In this document: positions 21,431 to 33,415 of the stretch, in pieces
Layout: each line of letters begins with the position of its first letter
Position numbering within the stretch: position 1 is the first letter of the stretch
NCBI GenBank assembly: GCA_013407085.1
Contig: JACCGJ010013600.1
Location: 16,577-80,576, forward strand
Source of the DNA: Atriophallophorus winterbourni
Taxonomy: Eukaryota; Platyhelminthes; Trematoda; Plagiorchiida; Microphallidae
DNA length: 64,000 nt
Direction: 5' to 3'
Position numbers and translations under genes: made by a program
Notes under the pieces: generated by a model
Seen by the model: only the letters and a program-made list of their open reading frames with translations
Database searches by the model: none
Told to the model about the DNA's origin: nothing

Positions 21431-21923
21431 CCTGTCACTTAATCGTCAGACAATTAATCCTCAAACATTTGATCCCCAGTTTGATAACTTCTGATTTTGA
21501 GAAAGTCAATTTTTCTGTAGTTGAGTATCGCTAAATTGCTCGAGATGTCATAACATGCAAAGAAAAAGATGAAAGATGAAAGTAGATATTGAGGCAGACG
21601 ATGGTTTACGCCTCATGATTGTGCCGTTGAATGATGCATTACAATCACTCTTATTTTGCCAACATTCCACCATGTGAACATTTCTTAACGGTTTGCGAAA
21701 GGATTGCCGAAAGCATACGGTCTCCGTTCTTCACACAAGTGGTGGGGTTCATATCAAACAGACGAAGAAGGATGCTGAAATATGCGGATTCTTCAGAAGT
21801 TATCAAACTGACTGACTGAAGATTAAGTGACTGGGGATGAAGTGACTTTTGGGTTAAATGTCTGGGAATTAAATGTCTGGCGGTTAAGTTTCTAGGGTTT
21901 AATTGTCGACGATTAAGTATCAG
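21431..21923. mobile_element. Foldback-like element with inverted arrays of 15-bp units
   Basis: Left arm 21431-21494 is four 15-bp units such as TCAGACAATTAATCC. The right arm 21790-21923 starts with the inverted match 'CAGAAGTTATCAAACTG' and then carries about seven units such as GATTAAGTGACTGGG and GGGTTAAATGTCTGG in opposite orientation. The middle (about 295 bp) codes for nothing recognisable. Arms made of short tandem repeats are the hallmark of foldback elements. No target-site duplication was fixed by eye. Confidence 0.5.
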
Positions 21924-22592
21924 TAAACCATAACTACGTTACGTGTGTACGTAAATGAAAACGGCGTCCGTGTGTGTGAATACTCCACAACACTCGAATT
22001 TAAATATGAACTTTTCATCATATAAATGGAAAATCAGAAATAGACTGTCATGATTTACACTTACGCTAACAACTTTTCACTGTGAAGGAGATTTACAAAG
22101 AAATATTGAAATGCATTTGGATGATGGAGTGATACACCGAAACTAAACGGTACTTACATATCTCCTTGGGCCACCGACCTAAAACGAAAAACAGTTTGAA
22201 TTAACGTGTATTTGGCGATGTACATTTGCTAATTAATACTTTAGAATAATCAACTCACAAACGACGAAATATGAGCAAACTATGGTAATAGCAAAAAATA
22301 ATGTTAATTGCAGAGGGAACGATGATAAAGTTTCACATTATAGATATTATGATTATTTATTTTCCATTCATGTTTTCCTTTTTAGAAATAATTTGCTGTG
22401 ATATTCGTGCAGCTTTAATCCCTTTTCCAAACAACTTTAATTTATATCATTTATATTTTGTCATTGAACATTTTTTTATTTCATGGTCTAAATCCAATAA
22501 AGCGATTATGAATAAACGCGGTTAATGTATACAGCCCAAGCCAGTGTCACTTTAATTAAAAATACATCCGTTGTACTACGCAAAATCTGGCA
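21924..22592. other. AT-rich non-coding DNA
   Basis: Nothing recognised. Confidence 0.4.
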
Positions 22593-23612
22593 AGCTGAAT
22601 GTTTGAACATTACTTGAGCTAAATGTAACGAAATAATTCAATCGCATCCCATCCATGTGACAGGATAACCGAGTAAATCCCTAGGCGGTATTCTTTGTAG
22701 TTTAAACCCCATTTCCCACAAGGTTTCACAAAGTCTTTTTCGTAGTAGAATCAACCGTGGTAGTAATCACACATTTCAAATCAATACGTAATTATAATAT
22801 AATTTAAAATATATTATCATTTTCATTAAAACTCACATTTCCTGGAGGTTAACGAACCTGTAGTCAGAATTTGAATGCTTGTAAATAAATCATTTTAATT
22901 ATCTGGTGGTCTTTAAAACTACATTAGGGAATTTTCAATTGAAATATAAAAGTGTATTTCCGACGGTCATTTTTGATCAATTACGCTTTCCGTAATGCTT
23001 CACGTCTGCTATGAAATTTGCTTTAGTATGTTTTCAAAAGCCTCTTCTTTCGCTGGGTTCAAAATATTTCGACTTTGACAGACAATTGAGAGAATCTGTC
23101 CGAATAGCAATACATTCTTATGTGGATTTAATTGCATACATAATTTGTTCAAACACTTTATCATAACTGAAAACATAAATTTATATGGAGCTAATAGTAA
23201 TAGTTAACATTTCCTTTCATTAAGTCTCTATCAAATTATTTATTTGCGATTTAGTACTTCACTTAAGCCTCATCAAATAAAATTGCAAATTCAACAAGAT
23301 AAATGCAAAGTTGTAGTTTGATAACAAATTGTTTTTTTTTTCATTTTGGAAATCTTTGATTATTCTAATGAAATAATTTTAACCGATTTTAAATGATGTC
23401 ATTATTAGAACGGCATTTGTATAATCGCTGTAGAAAGTATATACACATTAATAGTTTCCATAGAGTAGTAAGAACGACTTCTAATTACTAATACAACTCA
23501 CAAGTGTCTATAGTCTCCGATTCTGAAGCAAACATTCATAGTTAAAAAATATGTGATGTTGTAAAATATCAACATTTTAAACAAGCAATATTTAATCACG
23601 TATGTGGTATCA
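22593..23612 (+). repeat. 1-kb duplicated AT-rich segment, copy A
   Basis: From 'GCTGAATGTTTGAACATTAC' to 'TTTAATCACGTATGTG' it matches 30657-31660 in the same orientation with scattered substitutions and small indels (one around 23505-23530). No coding content and no terminal inverted repeats were seen. Confidence 0.85.
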
Positions 23613-24259
23613 ATTTCATTTCGATACGCAAATGCCTCATTTACAATTGAAAACTTCACCGTATTGTTCAATTAAAATAAGCGGATTAACATGGGATATA
23701 TTGTACTGAATTTTGCTAAAACATGTTATTTATCATTTCCTAAAATATTAAAAAAAATCGTTAACCGTTACTACATCGACATTATGAAAACGTTAATAAT
23801 TCTTCGAGTTTTACATTTGCAAGGCAATGGATGCTGAATTCAATCAAAATGTGATAACATTACTAAACTGATTCTGTATTTATATACACTCACGTTTGTA
23901 TTTCGTCTCTCAAACTTTTGGAACAATGGAAAATTTAACATTATGGAAATATATTTACAAAAATCAAAGTGACGAAAGTCTATTAAGCTGAATCGAATTT
24001 GGTCAAACTCATACAATGAATTGAAAATTCTTGACCTAGTAAAACATGTAGAACTTCGTACGACGTAAACCATAGATGTACATCACAATCGCATGATTGG
24101 TTGATTTGCCACAGCTTTTCGAATGACTAAACAGTCTGATTCGGGAGCAAAAATCTTCATGGCAGCGCTCGCAACGAAAGTCAAAAATCGGTGGATAGGC
24201 TTGATCGGGGTTCAATCACATTTTTCGTAAGACATTTCGAAAGAGCTTTATAAAGGAGC
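23613..24259. other. AT-rich non-coding DNA
   Basis: Nothing recognised. Base composition becomes less AT-rich from about 24100. Confidence 0.35.
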
Positions 24260-24326
24260 TTGTTTATACATCTTTGTTTATATAGTGTTTCTTGTTGAAA
24301 ATCTACGACCATATTTATCTCGCAAC
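24260..24326 (+). repeat. Left 67-bp direct repeat flanking LINE copy 2
   Basis: 'TTGTTTATACATCTTTGTTT' through 'TATTTATCTCGCAAC', repeated at 27850-27916 with about four differences. The LINE/BCL11-like composite lies exactly between the two. Confidence 0.75.
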
Positions 24327-24398
24327 TAAGTCCGGTGAGTGCTGTGTAAATACAGGAGCTTGATACCGTATGTACACGACACTCACCGGACGTAGTTG
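24323..24398. repeat. 19-bp inverted repeat at the LINE 5' junction
   Basis: CAACTAAGTCCGGTGAGTG at 24323-24341 pairs with 24380-24398 (18 of 19 positions), with a 38-nt loop. The right arm is part of the endonuclease coding sequence; the left arm overlaps the end of the 67-bp direct repeat. Confidence 0.75.
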
Positions 24399-27205
24399 CA
24401 ATTACCGAAACATGGTTTGAACCTCATTTATCAGACAATTAATTGGCATTGAAAGGAATATCTCTTCTCCGTCAAGACCGTACGGGACGCGGCGGTGGCG
24501 TAGCACCTTACTACAACCAACAGTTATCCTGCAGATAAATTGACGATATTGACTACGTGTACAGGATACTCTGTGGTGCTCAATAAAGCTGACAACTGGA
24601 GATGATTGCATTGTTGGCGTGATTTATAGGGCTCCAAGCGCAAGTGACGCGCACAATGTTGAACTACTCCAGAAAATTCGACTTCTGGCTGCCAGATTTC
24701 AAACGCCACTCCTAATTATGGGAGACCTCAACCTTCCAAACTTGATGAAGAAAAACGCTCTTTCGACGAATTCGCTCGACGATGCGTTTCAAGGACTGAT
24801 CTTTGATATTCCTTTTTATAACCACGTATTTGATAACACTAGATATAGAGATGGTAACATGCCATCCGTCCTGGATCTAATACTAACGAGTGAGGAACAC
24901 GACGTCGAAAATCTCGGCTACGAAACTCCATTGGGTTCTAGCGACCACCTGGTACTCTTATTCGATTATGTTTGTCAAGCTGCGAGAAAGAACGACATCA
25001 ACAAAACAAAACTACAACTGGATATTGGAAGTATTCACAATGCTCTCCGAACGATTTCTGACTGGAAACCAGACACCACGGACGTGCATCGTTCTTGGGT
25101 AAACTTCATAGAGAAGCTGTGTGATGAAATAAACCTACATTCCAGATTTGTGCCTAAGACAGCGAAAAAACGATTTACGTTCACGTAGCAAAGCCGCAAA
25201 AGGAAGTGGATTAAGATACGCAACGATGCATGGAGAAACTATGTCCAGAATCCGATGCCAGATAATTGGGAAACATATCGTCTGTTGAGGAACAAGGTCA
25301 CCTCTCTTATCACCGAGGACAAGCAATCTCATCAGACAAGACTGCTGACCATAATGGAGCGGAACCCCAAAGTCCTGTACCAGATCGTTAATACTACATC
25401 AAAAATTAAGCCAGGAATCTCAGCACTACGCACACCTCATGGTCTAACTACGACTGCGTTCGAGGCTGCTGAAGTTCTGGCAGGTCACTACTGCAAAGTT
25501 TTTAGCCCCAAGGAATCAGTGCATCTTACGCCGCTTTCGATCGGCTTTTCGAATGAAATACCAAATGAAATCTCCATAAACAATGAGTGTGTCATGCTCA
25601 GACTTCTTCATTTGAATAACGCAAAGTCACCAGGAGCAGATGGAGTCACTCCTTTCATCCTCAAGTGATGCGCATCCTCATTGTGTGGTCCACTCAGCAC
25701 GTTATCCCATATTTCGCTCGAAAATAGTATCGTTTCGGCGGAATGGAAATCTGGCATCATCACACCAATCTACAAGGGCGGGAGTCGATCTGACGCTGCG
25801 AACTATAGACCAGTTACGTTGTTGCCAGTAATTTCTAAAGTGCTAGAGAGTTTAGTAGCGGAAAAGATCACCCATCACCTCGAAAACAATAGACTGCTTG
25901 CGACTGAACAGCACGATTTCAGGAAACATCACACATGTCTATCTAACCTCTTGCTTACCTTAAACGACTGGACTGAGTGTGTGGACAATGGTTACTCCAT
26001 CCACGCATGCTTTTTAGACATGCCAAAGGCTTTCGACCGCGTCAATCATAGTATTTTAATCCAGAAACTTGAATTGCACGGGATAACAGGAAAACTTCTT
26101 GCTTGGCTAGAAAACTATTTACGCGACAGGAGTGCCCAAGTCAGAGTGGACGGCGCTTTATCGAAATCATTTAAAATTACGAGCGGAGTGCCCCAGGGTT
26201 CGGTTCTCGGACCGATTTTGTTTTTGATCTACACAAACGACATTCCCGAGCGTGTTAAATGCAAGATTATGTTATTTGCAGACGATATAAAGCTTTGGAG
26301 AAGCATACGTACAAATGATGACTGTGAATCGTTTCAGAAGGATCTAAACACATTGCACGATTTGTCTCTGAGAAACACACTACCCTTCAACTTCCAAAAG
26401 TTGAAGGTGTTAAACATAGGAAAGACTGTGAATTATAACTACACTCTTGGGTCCCACCAACTAGTCTGGACAACTGAAGAGAAGGATTTGGGTGTTTGGA
26501 CCAGTTCAAGTCTGAAGACGTCACTGCAGTGCAAAGCGGCATACAAAAAGGCGTCACAAGTATTGCCGTTATTGAGACGAATTTTCGGCAGATTCTCCAG
26601 TTAGTCAGTACCTGTTATCATGAACACCTATCTGAGACCAGCGATGGAGTACGCTGTTCAAGCTTGGTCACCCTGGATTCAGAAAGACATCAATCTTCTG
26701 CAGCGTATTTACCACCGAACCACAAAGCTTGTACCCGGACTAGCTGCTAAACCATATGAAGAACGTTTGAGGAGCCTCAATCTTTCCGACTTTCGCTGTC
26801 GTCGACTAAGAGGTGACCTCATACTGATGTATAATATTATGCACGCCCCTAACCATCCCTTGTCCAAACTTTTCACGCTCGCCACCCCGTGCCAGTCGGA
26901 AACATGAACTTACAGTGGTTATTCACACTTAAAGACTGAACTGTCGAAAATATTCGTATGCTGTACGTGTAAGTTTCACATGGAACACCCTCCCCTCTAC
27001 TGTTACACACTCAGCCAACCTGGATATTTTTAAAACTAATTTGGACAAATACTTGAGAGACAACCCAAATTTTGATACGATTTACACTACATGAGTTTCC
27101 CTGTTCTTCTTCTTTTTTATTGTATATACCTCATAACTCCAACCTATGGTTATTGTTAAGCTAAATGCTTTTTAGACCATTAAAACTTTGAATCATCTTG
27201 AATCA
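24382..27205 (+). mobile_element. CR1-like non-LTR retrotransposon, copy 2 (longest copy of this lineage)
   Basis: Starts inside the endonuclease (PDVVAITETWFEPHLSDN, catalytic Glu present) and continues with RQDRTGRGGGVA, then after a gap the frame at 24619 with IMGDLNLPNL, VLDLILTSEEHD and GSSDHLVLL. RT motifs: KSPGADGVTPF, YRPVTLLPVISK, KAFDRVNHS (25-26 kb), SGVPQGSVLGPILFLIYTND (26185) and FADDIKLW (26276). Breaks: early stops at 24440 and 24537, TAG at 25186, TGA at 25667 (Arg in copy 1), TAG at 26602 (Gln in copy 1), and a frameshift near 26890. It ends in the same 3' signature and TTGAATCA tail as copy 1 (27143-27205). It is inactive as it stands, but all RT motifs are legible. Confidence 0.9.
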
Positions 27206-27240
27206 CTTGTCTCGTCTCGTCTCTCGGTGCCTTCCTCTAG

Positions 27241-27665
27241 ATGAGCCGGAGCGTCTGGAATGTGCGTATTTTGGCGCGTTTTTCCCGACCGCTTGGCAGC
27301 TGATGCACCATTGTCACAACGATCATGGCCTAACAATCTACGACCTGCCATCCCCGCGACATTCTCCAGCCAGTTCCACTTCGACGCGGGGAAGCCGCGG
27401 ATAACTATGCCGATGTGGTCGACGAACGTGCGGGGAAACAATATCCGGTCGGCACTCCGACACGTGGTGCGGAAGATCAAAGTGAACAACAACATGAGTC
27501 ACCGGGAGCGGAAGACGCTAGCCCGGGGGCACATTCTCACCAACGCCGCGTTCGGGGTGGGGAATATGGGCGCCATGAAATCGAACCGGATGAAGATGAA
27601 GAAGAGGATGAGGAAGAGGATGATAACGTCGTTGTTCGTGTGTAGAACCAAGTGTAATGGATTAA
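27241..27665 (+). pseudogene. BCL11-like zinc-finger exon fragment, copy 2 (broken)
   Basis: Second copy of the fragment at 5259, again about 36 bp after the LINE tail and after the same acceptor-like tract (CTAG to 27240). The finger has lost its second Cys (TGT to TTT at 27270), so it could not bind zinc. A block of about 100 nt is replaced by a few bases near 27385, which breaks the frame. The acidic region (27585-27630) survives in another frame. The donor-like GTAAGT recurs at 27666. Confidence 0.6.
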
Positions 27666-27747
27666 GTAAGTCACACGTGTATTGAGCTCGTTTGTTTGCA
27701 CGGTTTGTCTCACAGTTGTCCGTAAAGTTTTGCATTTTACGGTGTTA

Positions 27748-27849
27748 ACATCATCATCATCATCATCAAAGACAGCATTACACCGGTAGCACGTACCGAA
27801 TGCTTAACTGCCACACAACCATGGAAAAGTTAAATCCTAAAAGATGGAG
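27748..27849 (-). mobile_element. 3'-terminal piece of the RTE-like repeat with (GAT)n tail
   Basis: Matches 5866-5969: the CAT run, 'AAAGACAGCATTACACCGG' and 'GCCACACAACCATG' up to 'AAAAGATGG', where it stops and the right 67-bp direct repeat begins. The boundary shows that the copied unit included the start of the downstream RTE remnant. Confidence 0.7.
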
Positions 27850-27916
27850 GTTGTTTATACATCTTTGTTTATATAGTGTTTTTGTTGAAAACCTACGTCC
27901 ATATTTATCTCGCAAC
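27850..27916 (+). repeat. Right 67-bp direct repeat flanking LINE copy 2
   Basis: Near-identical to 24260-24326; see that entry. Confidence 0.75.
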
Positions 27917-30656
27917 CATGATATGAAGATATTCTGATCGTAAATTTTTGAACGGAATGTATGAATTCAGTGCTACATTTTTTCCCTAATTTCAAGTAGG
28001 CATTTTTTAATAATTCTTTTCAAAACTTCTTTCTTATACTTAATCATTCACTGAAATTCTTTATAAACTATAAGGATCAATCAGTCTTGAAGAATTGAAT
28101 ATGTGGATTAGACTTGAAATGTTGTAATTTAAATGTTGTTAGTGTCATGGCCAATATCTTTAATTTAGCAAGAAGGTCCATAATCATGTTGTGGTTTAAC
28201 TTTACATATTTTAAATGTAACTTTGAAACTGGCATTCGTTGTTGTTGTTCGTCGATCTCCACCTTGTATATGCATCGGAGTCGCATGTTTTTATTTGCTC
28301 CTCCGACTTTTAAATTATTAAATAGTCTGATTCGAGAGGAACAACCTCTCAAACTACCCACACATTGATAAGCCGTTCCCGTTCAGTTACACGTCGTCGG
28401 CGTTATTAAATTGGTAGGTAATGGATGGTAAAACTTGGACCGAAGAAGATTTATTTAAATATGCCTCCAAATAAAACTTACTAATCACTCTGAAGTCCAG
28501 CCCTGGAAATAACGTTGAAAATTTAGTTTCATAGACGTTAATTAAAATATCACTTATTCAATGTCTTTGATACTTTCAGAACAATGCTTTGCAATCGGCT
28601 TACTACGTTGAGATTGAAATTTATAAAACATAATTTGCGTTACAAACACGTGCAGATGTTATTGATTTTCTCGAACTATGCGTCTTTCTAAATGAGCTTT
28701 GTGTTTTGACGTAATATCAGTTCGAATATTTTCCATAAATTTAAACAAAATGACTAGCTACCATTTGAGCTCATCAAAAAAGTGAAACAGAAATAACGTA
28801 GTCATTCCTTCGATTGTTCTTCAGTGCTGGCAGAAGGTGTGCCCCAAAATAGGATACCAAGATGATCATGCTAATTAAGAATACGACTGATCGATGCTAC
28901 AACAAGAATGACATAGTAATGTCCTATCTGAATGTTGTAGGTAAATTGTTTGTCAAAATGGCACACATCAGGAAACAAGTTTGAGCTGGTAGATTTTATT
29001 CCGAAACTCAATGTTTCTTCCGCAGGAAAAGATCAACTATTGACATGGTCTTCCTCCGAGAAAACTTCAAAACATCTTGTGAAAACGGCGTAATAAGATG
29101 TTTTTTATCTATTTGGCGACGACAAGGAGGAACTTTTCGCAATACTTAATTGCATATGTTACCCCCAATACCGAAAGATCCAAATTATGGTGAGCTCAAT
29201 TCAAGAATTTAATCATTGAGCAGTTCGCATTTGCGGAACAAGAACAACACAATATTCAAATGACAATGAAATTGAAAATTTATGAAGTATACAAAGCTTA
29301 GTATAGATAATGTTAAGTGTGCGCTGTTTGGAATGGGACAGCATAAGCTCATGGAGTGATAATATTCCGACACAATTATCTAAGGTAGTTACCTGAACAT
29401 CTAATGCCATGTATGCTCCTAAATTTCTTATTGGTACTTCATTTAGGTATAAATATTTTATGATAATCAACAATACTCACAATTCTGTTTTCTCTGTTAT
29501 ACTGTAAACAAGCGGAAAAAATTGATTTTATATATTTGATAAAGATGATTTTGCTTCATTTCAAATAAAAATATTCGTGTTTATATAATAAAAAGTAATT
29601 TACTCCACTAAACTCACTCGAGCTTATTGGAACTGAAGCTGTTATAATTGAAAATAAATATTGTCAACTTCTTTAATCTATAGCACCAAAATTGATAATT
29701 TACTCGTTACATACTACGCAAATAGGCGGTCCATACTGTAAATTGGAAAAAAGAGGAACCGTTTGAACTAATTATATACTGTGAATGATGAAGAAATAAT
29801 TTGGAATATCCATCAAGTTAGAAATTTTTTCAAACTTCGGAAAAATTCGAATGCATTGTTGTTCAAGAATTAAATTATTATTATTTATATGAAGTGAGCA
29901 AAATGATATCCGGTAAACTTGTACCAGCGGTAATCTGCGATTTCTGAATAATACCCACTCACTGAGGATTATGTTCCACTTCACTGGAAATAAATTCATT
30001 ATTTTGTTATTTGTTTTAAAATATCGTTTTATATATTGTTAATATAAAAGTGTATGTAGTGTAACAACTTAAACACTGAAATTTTCTGAGGAATGCATAA
30101 TATCCTCTATAGCCAAACTCAGTTATAAGTTAACTGATCAGGACCTATATTACACTTATGATTGTAAGTTTCTTCACGACGAGTCGACAATTTACCGGCA
30201 TCGCTGGTGATCAATTGCGATTTTTCAATTCATTTTTATCATTTTTACAACTGTATATTCAAACAGCTCAAAAGACTATATTTTTAATTACCTAATATAA
30301 TTTAATATAAGATTCGATCTGAAATTTATTCGTTTTCGGGACAGTCACTGTGTTATCGCGTGTTCAACATTAACAATTTTGTATATATGTTAGTATAATG
30401 ACGATGATATAATGATCATGACAATGCAAATTTAGTTTGGATGAAACTTACAAAGCTTGTTGACGTGTGCTAGATACAAATGTTCGAAAAATGGTTCAAT
30501 ATAGTTGAAAAACGCTACGGCATAATTCTCGATTACTAAGCTTCGTACAAAATCGACAACCAGACGACAATCTAACGGATTGGAATATGTAGTGAATAAT
30601 TAATCAAATTTTACTTTCCAGAAATTATTGGCATTTTGAAAATATATTTTTCGGAA
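27917..30656. other. Long AT-rich non-coding stretch
   Basis: Many short open frames on both strands with biased Ile/Phe/Asn/Lys composition and no recognisable family. No tandem array or terminal repeat noted. Confidence 0.4.
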
Positions 30657-31660
30657 GCTGAATGCTTGAACATTACTTGAGCTAAATGTAACGAAATAAT
30701 TCGATCGCATCACATCCACGTGATAGGATAACCGAGTAAAACCCTAGAAGGTATTGTTTGTAGTTTAGACCCCATTTCCCACAAGGTTTCACAAAGTCTT
30801 TTTCGCAGTAGAAGAAACGGTGGTAGTAATCACACATTTTAAATCAATACGTGATTATTAATATAATTTAAAATATATTATCATTTTCATTAAAACTCAC
30901 ATTCTCTGGAAGTCACCAAACCTGTAGTCAGAATTTAAATGCTTGTAAATAAATCATTTTAATTATCTGGTGGTCTTTAAAACTACATTAGGGAATTTTC
31001 AATTGAAATATAAAAGTGTATTTCCGACGGTCATTTTTGATCAATTACGCTTTCCGTAATGCTTCACGTCTGCTATAAAATTAGCTTTAGTATGTTTTCA
31101 AAAGCGTCTTCTTTCGCTGGGTTCAAAATATTTCGACTTTGACAGACAATTGAGAGAATCTGTCCGAATAGCAATACATTCTTATGTGGATTGAATTGCA
31201 TACATAATTTGTTCAAACACTTTCTCATAACTGAATACATAAATTTATATGGAGCTAAGAGTATTAGTTAACATTTCCTTTCATTAAGTCTCTATCAAAT
31301 TATTTATTTGCGATTTAGTACTTCACTTAAGCCTCATCAAATAAAATTGCAAATTCAACAAGATAAATGCAAAGTTGTAGTTTGATAACAAATTGTTTTT
31401 TTTTCATTTTGGAAATCTTTGATTATTCTAGTGAAATAATTTTAACCCATTTAAATGATGTCATTATTAGAAAGGCATTTGTATAATCGCTGTAGAAAGT
31501 ATATACACATTAATAGTTTCCATAAAGTAGTAAGAACGACTTCTAATTAATAATACAACTCACAAGTAATTTAAGCTGAAGCAAACATTCATAGTTAAAA
31601 AATATGTGATGTTGTGTAATATCAACATTTTTAACAAGCAGTATTTAATCACGTATGTGA
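30657..31660 (+). repeat. 1-kb duplicated AT-rich segment, copy B
   Basis: Same orientation and extent as 22593-23612. It ends at 'TTTAATCACGTATGTG', right where an RTE-type fragment begins. Confidence 0.85.
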
Positions 31661-31669
31661 TTAAATGCT

Positions 31670-32006
31670 GGTCTACAGAGCATGTTCACCCTATTGCGAC
31701 AGCGCCTTTTGCGCTGGCTTGGTCATCGACCCGGCGAGTTGGGAAGAACGTGCTCTTGACTGCTCACATTGGAGGCATTTTGTAAAGCGTCGTCTGCAAA
31801 CTGAGGAGGAGCAGATACATTTCTTGGCTGCTGAACGCAGATCACGCCGGCGGCGTGCAAATAATGCAGTACAACCGAGTTCTGACTTTCGTTGCCAGCG
31901 CTGCGGGAGAGATTGTTCCTCCAGAATCGGACAGTTTAGTCATTCTAAAAGCTGCTGAACACGCAATTGCGATGTACATCCATGGTGGACATCGACCGAA
32001 GGAGGC

Positions 32007-32010
<4 letters not shown>
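31670..32010 (+). mobile_element. Non-LTR retrotransposon C-terminus with C2HC zinc finger, copy 2
   Basis: In one frame LLRQRLLRWLGH (about 31692-31727), then after a frameshift PASWEERALDCSHWRHFVKR, QTEEEQIHFLAAERR and FRCQRCGRDC with GQFSHSKSC, ending at the stop at 31956. The finger spacing is C-x2-C-x12-H-x3-C. The 3' sequence 'CCGAAGGAGGCCAAC' leads directly into an (AT)n tract. Only the last part of the element is present. Confidence 0.72.

Positions 32011-32050
<40 letters not shown>
32011..32050. repeat. (AT)n microsatellite
   Basis: Pure AT run of about 40 bp that takes the place of the retroposon tail. Confidence 0.95.
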
Positions 32051-32052
<2 letters not shown>

Positions 32053-33176
32053 TGTTGCCATTCATTGAGTAACCTCACGTTGCTGTCAATTGTTCACATA
32101 ATTTGATTCCTAATAGTTACTTTCTTAAATTCTCTGCCAAACTCACTGTTGGTAGACTTTGTTTTTCCTGGAATAAAAAAAACGATTCAAAAATAAAATG
32201 GGTTATGCCTACGATCGAATTGCATTTAAAAGTGTTCAATCCTTATTTACATGTGGTTGTAAACATGTGATTTAACAGGTTGGTAGTATCAACCTTATCC
32301 AACGGTGGCATACATGCGAAACTTGTTATAAATTTGTCCACTGTTTCGAGCACATGCGGACGTAGATCATACTGTCACTGTCTGCTGTGTGCAAACAGCA
32401 TGATGCCGGCCAGGGCGTGTGTTTGATTGTAATGTAAGCAAATGAGCATATTTTTCATAACATTTGACGAAAATTTATTTTATTCGATTATTGTAAATTA
32501 TACAATGTTTTGTATTGGTTGAGTTCGAACAATTTAGAATATAGCCGATGATTTAGATGCAGCATCCATTGAAATTCTTTCATGAACCTATTTGTATAAG
32601 CGTAATGCATATTTCACATTAGCGACAAATTTGACGGTGTCAGTTTGTATTATCATTTGGATTCCCAATTTCACTAATGAAAGTTATACTCAAAAGTACG
32701 AATAATTTCCACATAATTGGGATACACTCACTTTCCATCCCACATTATAATTCTGTTAAAATCATGAAATGCGAAACCATTTATTAGCATTACATCTCTG
32801 AAAAATCTATCGTGTCAAGCATGCATAGTTCCAACCGATTTTACAGAGAATTGTTATAGCAGGTTCATTAAAATAAAGAAATGAATAAAGTTGCGAATAA
32901 CATCTCCCTAATTAAATAGTCAAACCTTCTTGAACTTAGAAATAATCATGAAAATTTCCTAATGCTGGTTAAACATTGAAGTCTCTCAAAATACTAAATG
33001 CCGAATACAAAGAATTAGAATGTGTCAACTGAAAAGCGGTTTCGAAGATTAATAACACGGTAATATAACTGACGTAATAGAGAAATACGGTATCTTATTT
33101 TTGATTATTACATTGAAATAATTTATGACAGTTTTTAATATTTATTTTCAAAGTAATACCTGATTATATTTGTGGG
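32051..33176. other. AT-rich non-coding DNA
   Basis: Nothing recognised. A small GC-richer patch at 32345-32430 has no clear frame. Confidence 0.35.
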
Positions 33177-33415
33177 AAACCGTGTTTGCAATGAATGAGT
33201 TAGAGCAGAATTTGGCTAAAAAACTTCGCCAGCGCAAGGGGGTCAGTACTAAATAGCAAACACTTTGTCGAATCCGGTCAGCAAGATGGTTTAGATAGAC
33301 ATCTACACAATCAAGTGTTCGGTTTGGCAGCGGCATAGGATTATCGTGCACAAATACTAATGTGCACGTTGATGGCGCAACCATTCGGGCAGCGGACGCT
33401 GGTCGCATCTGCACC
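33177..33415 (-). CDS. Candidate host exon (unknown protein)
   Basis: An isolated GC-richer island in AT-rich DNA. The minus strand has an open frame bounded by plausible splice sites: ...CACATGTAG before the exon at 33415, and AATCAG|GTATTA at its left end. The predicted peptide includes VAPSTCTLVFVHDNPMPLP, TLDCVDVYLNHLADRIRQ and VLTPLRWRSFLAKFCSNSF, with a composition unlike the surrounding noise frames. I do not recognise the family. It could also be a repeat fragment. The sites and frame are seen; that it is a gene is inference. Confidence 0.3.
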
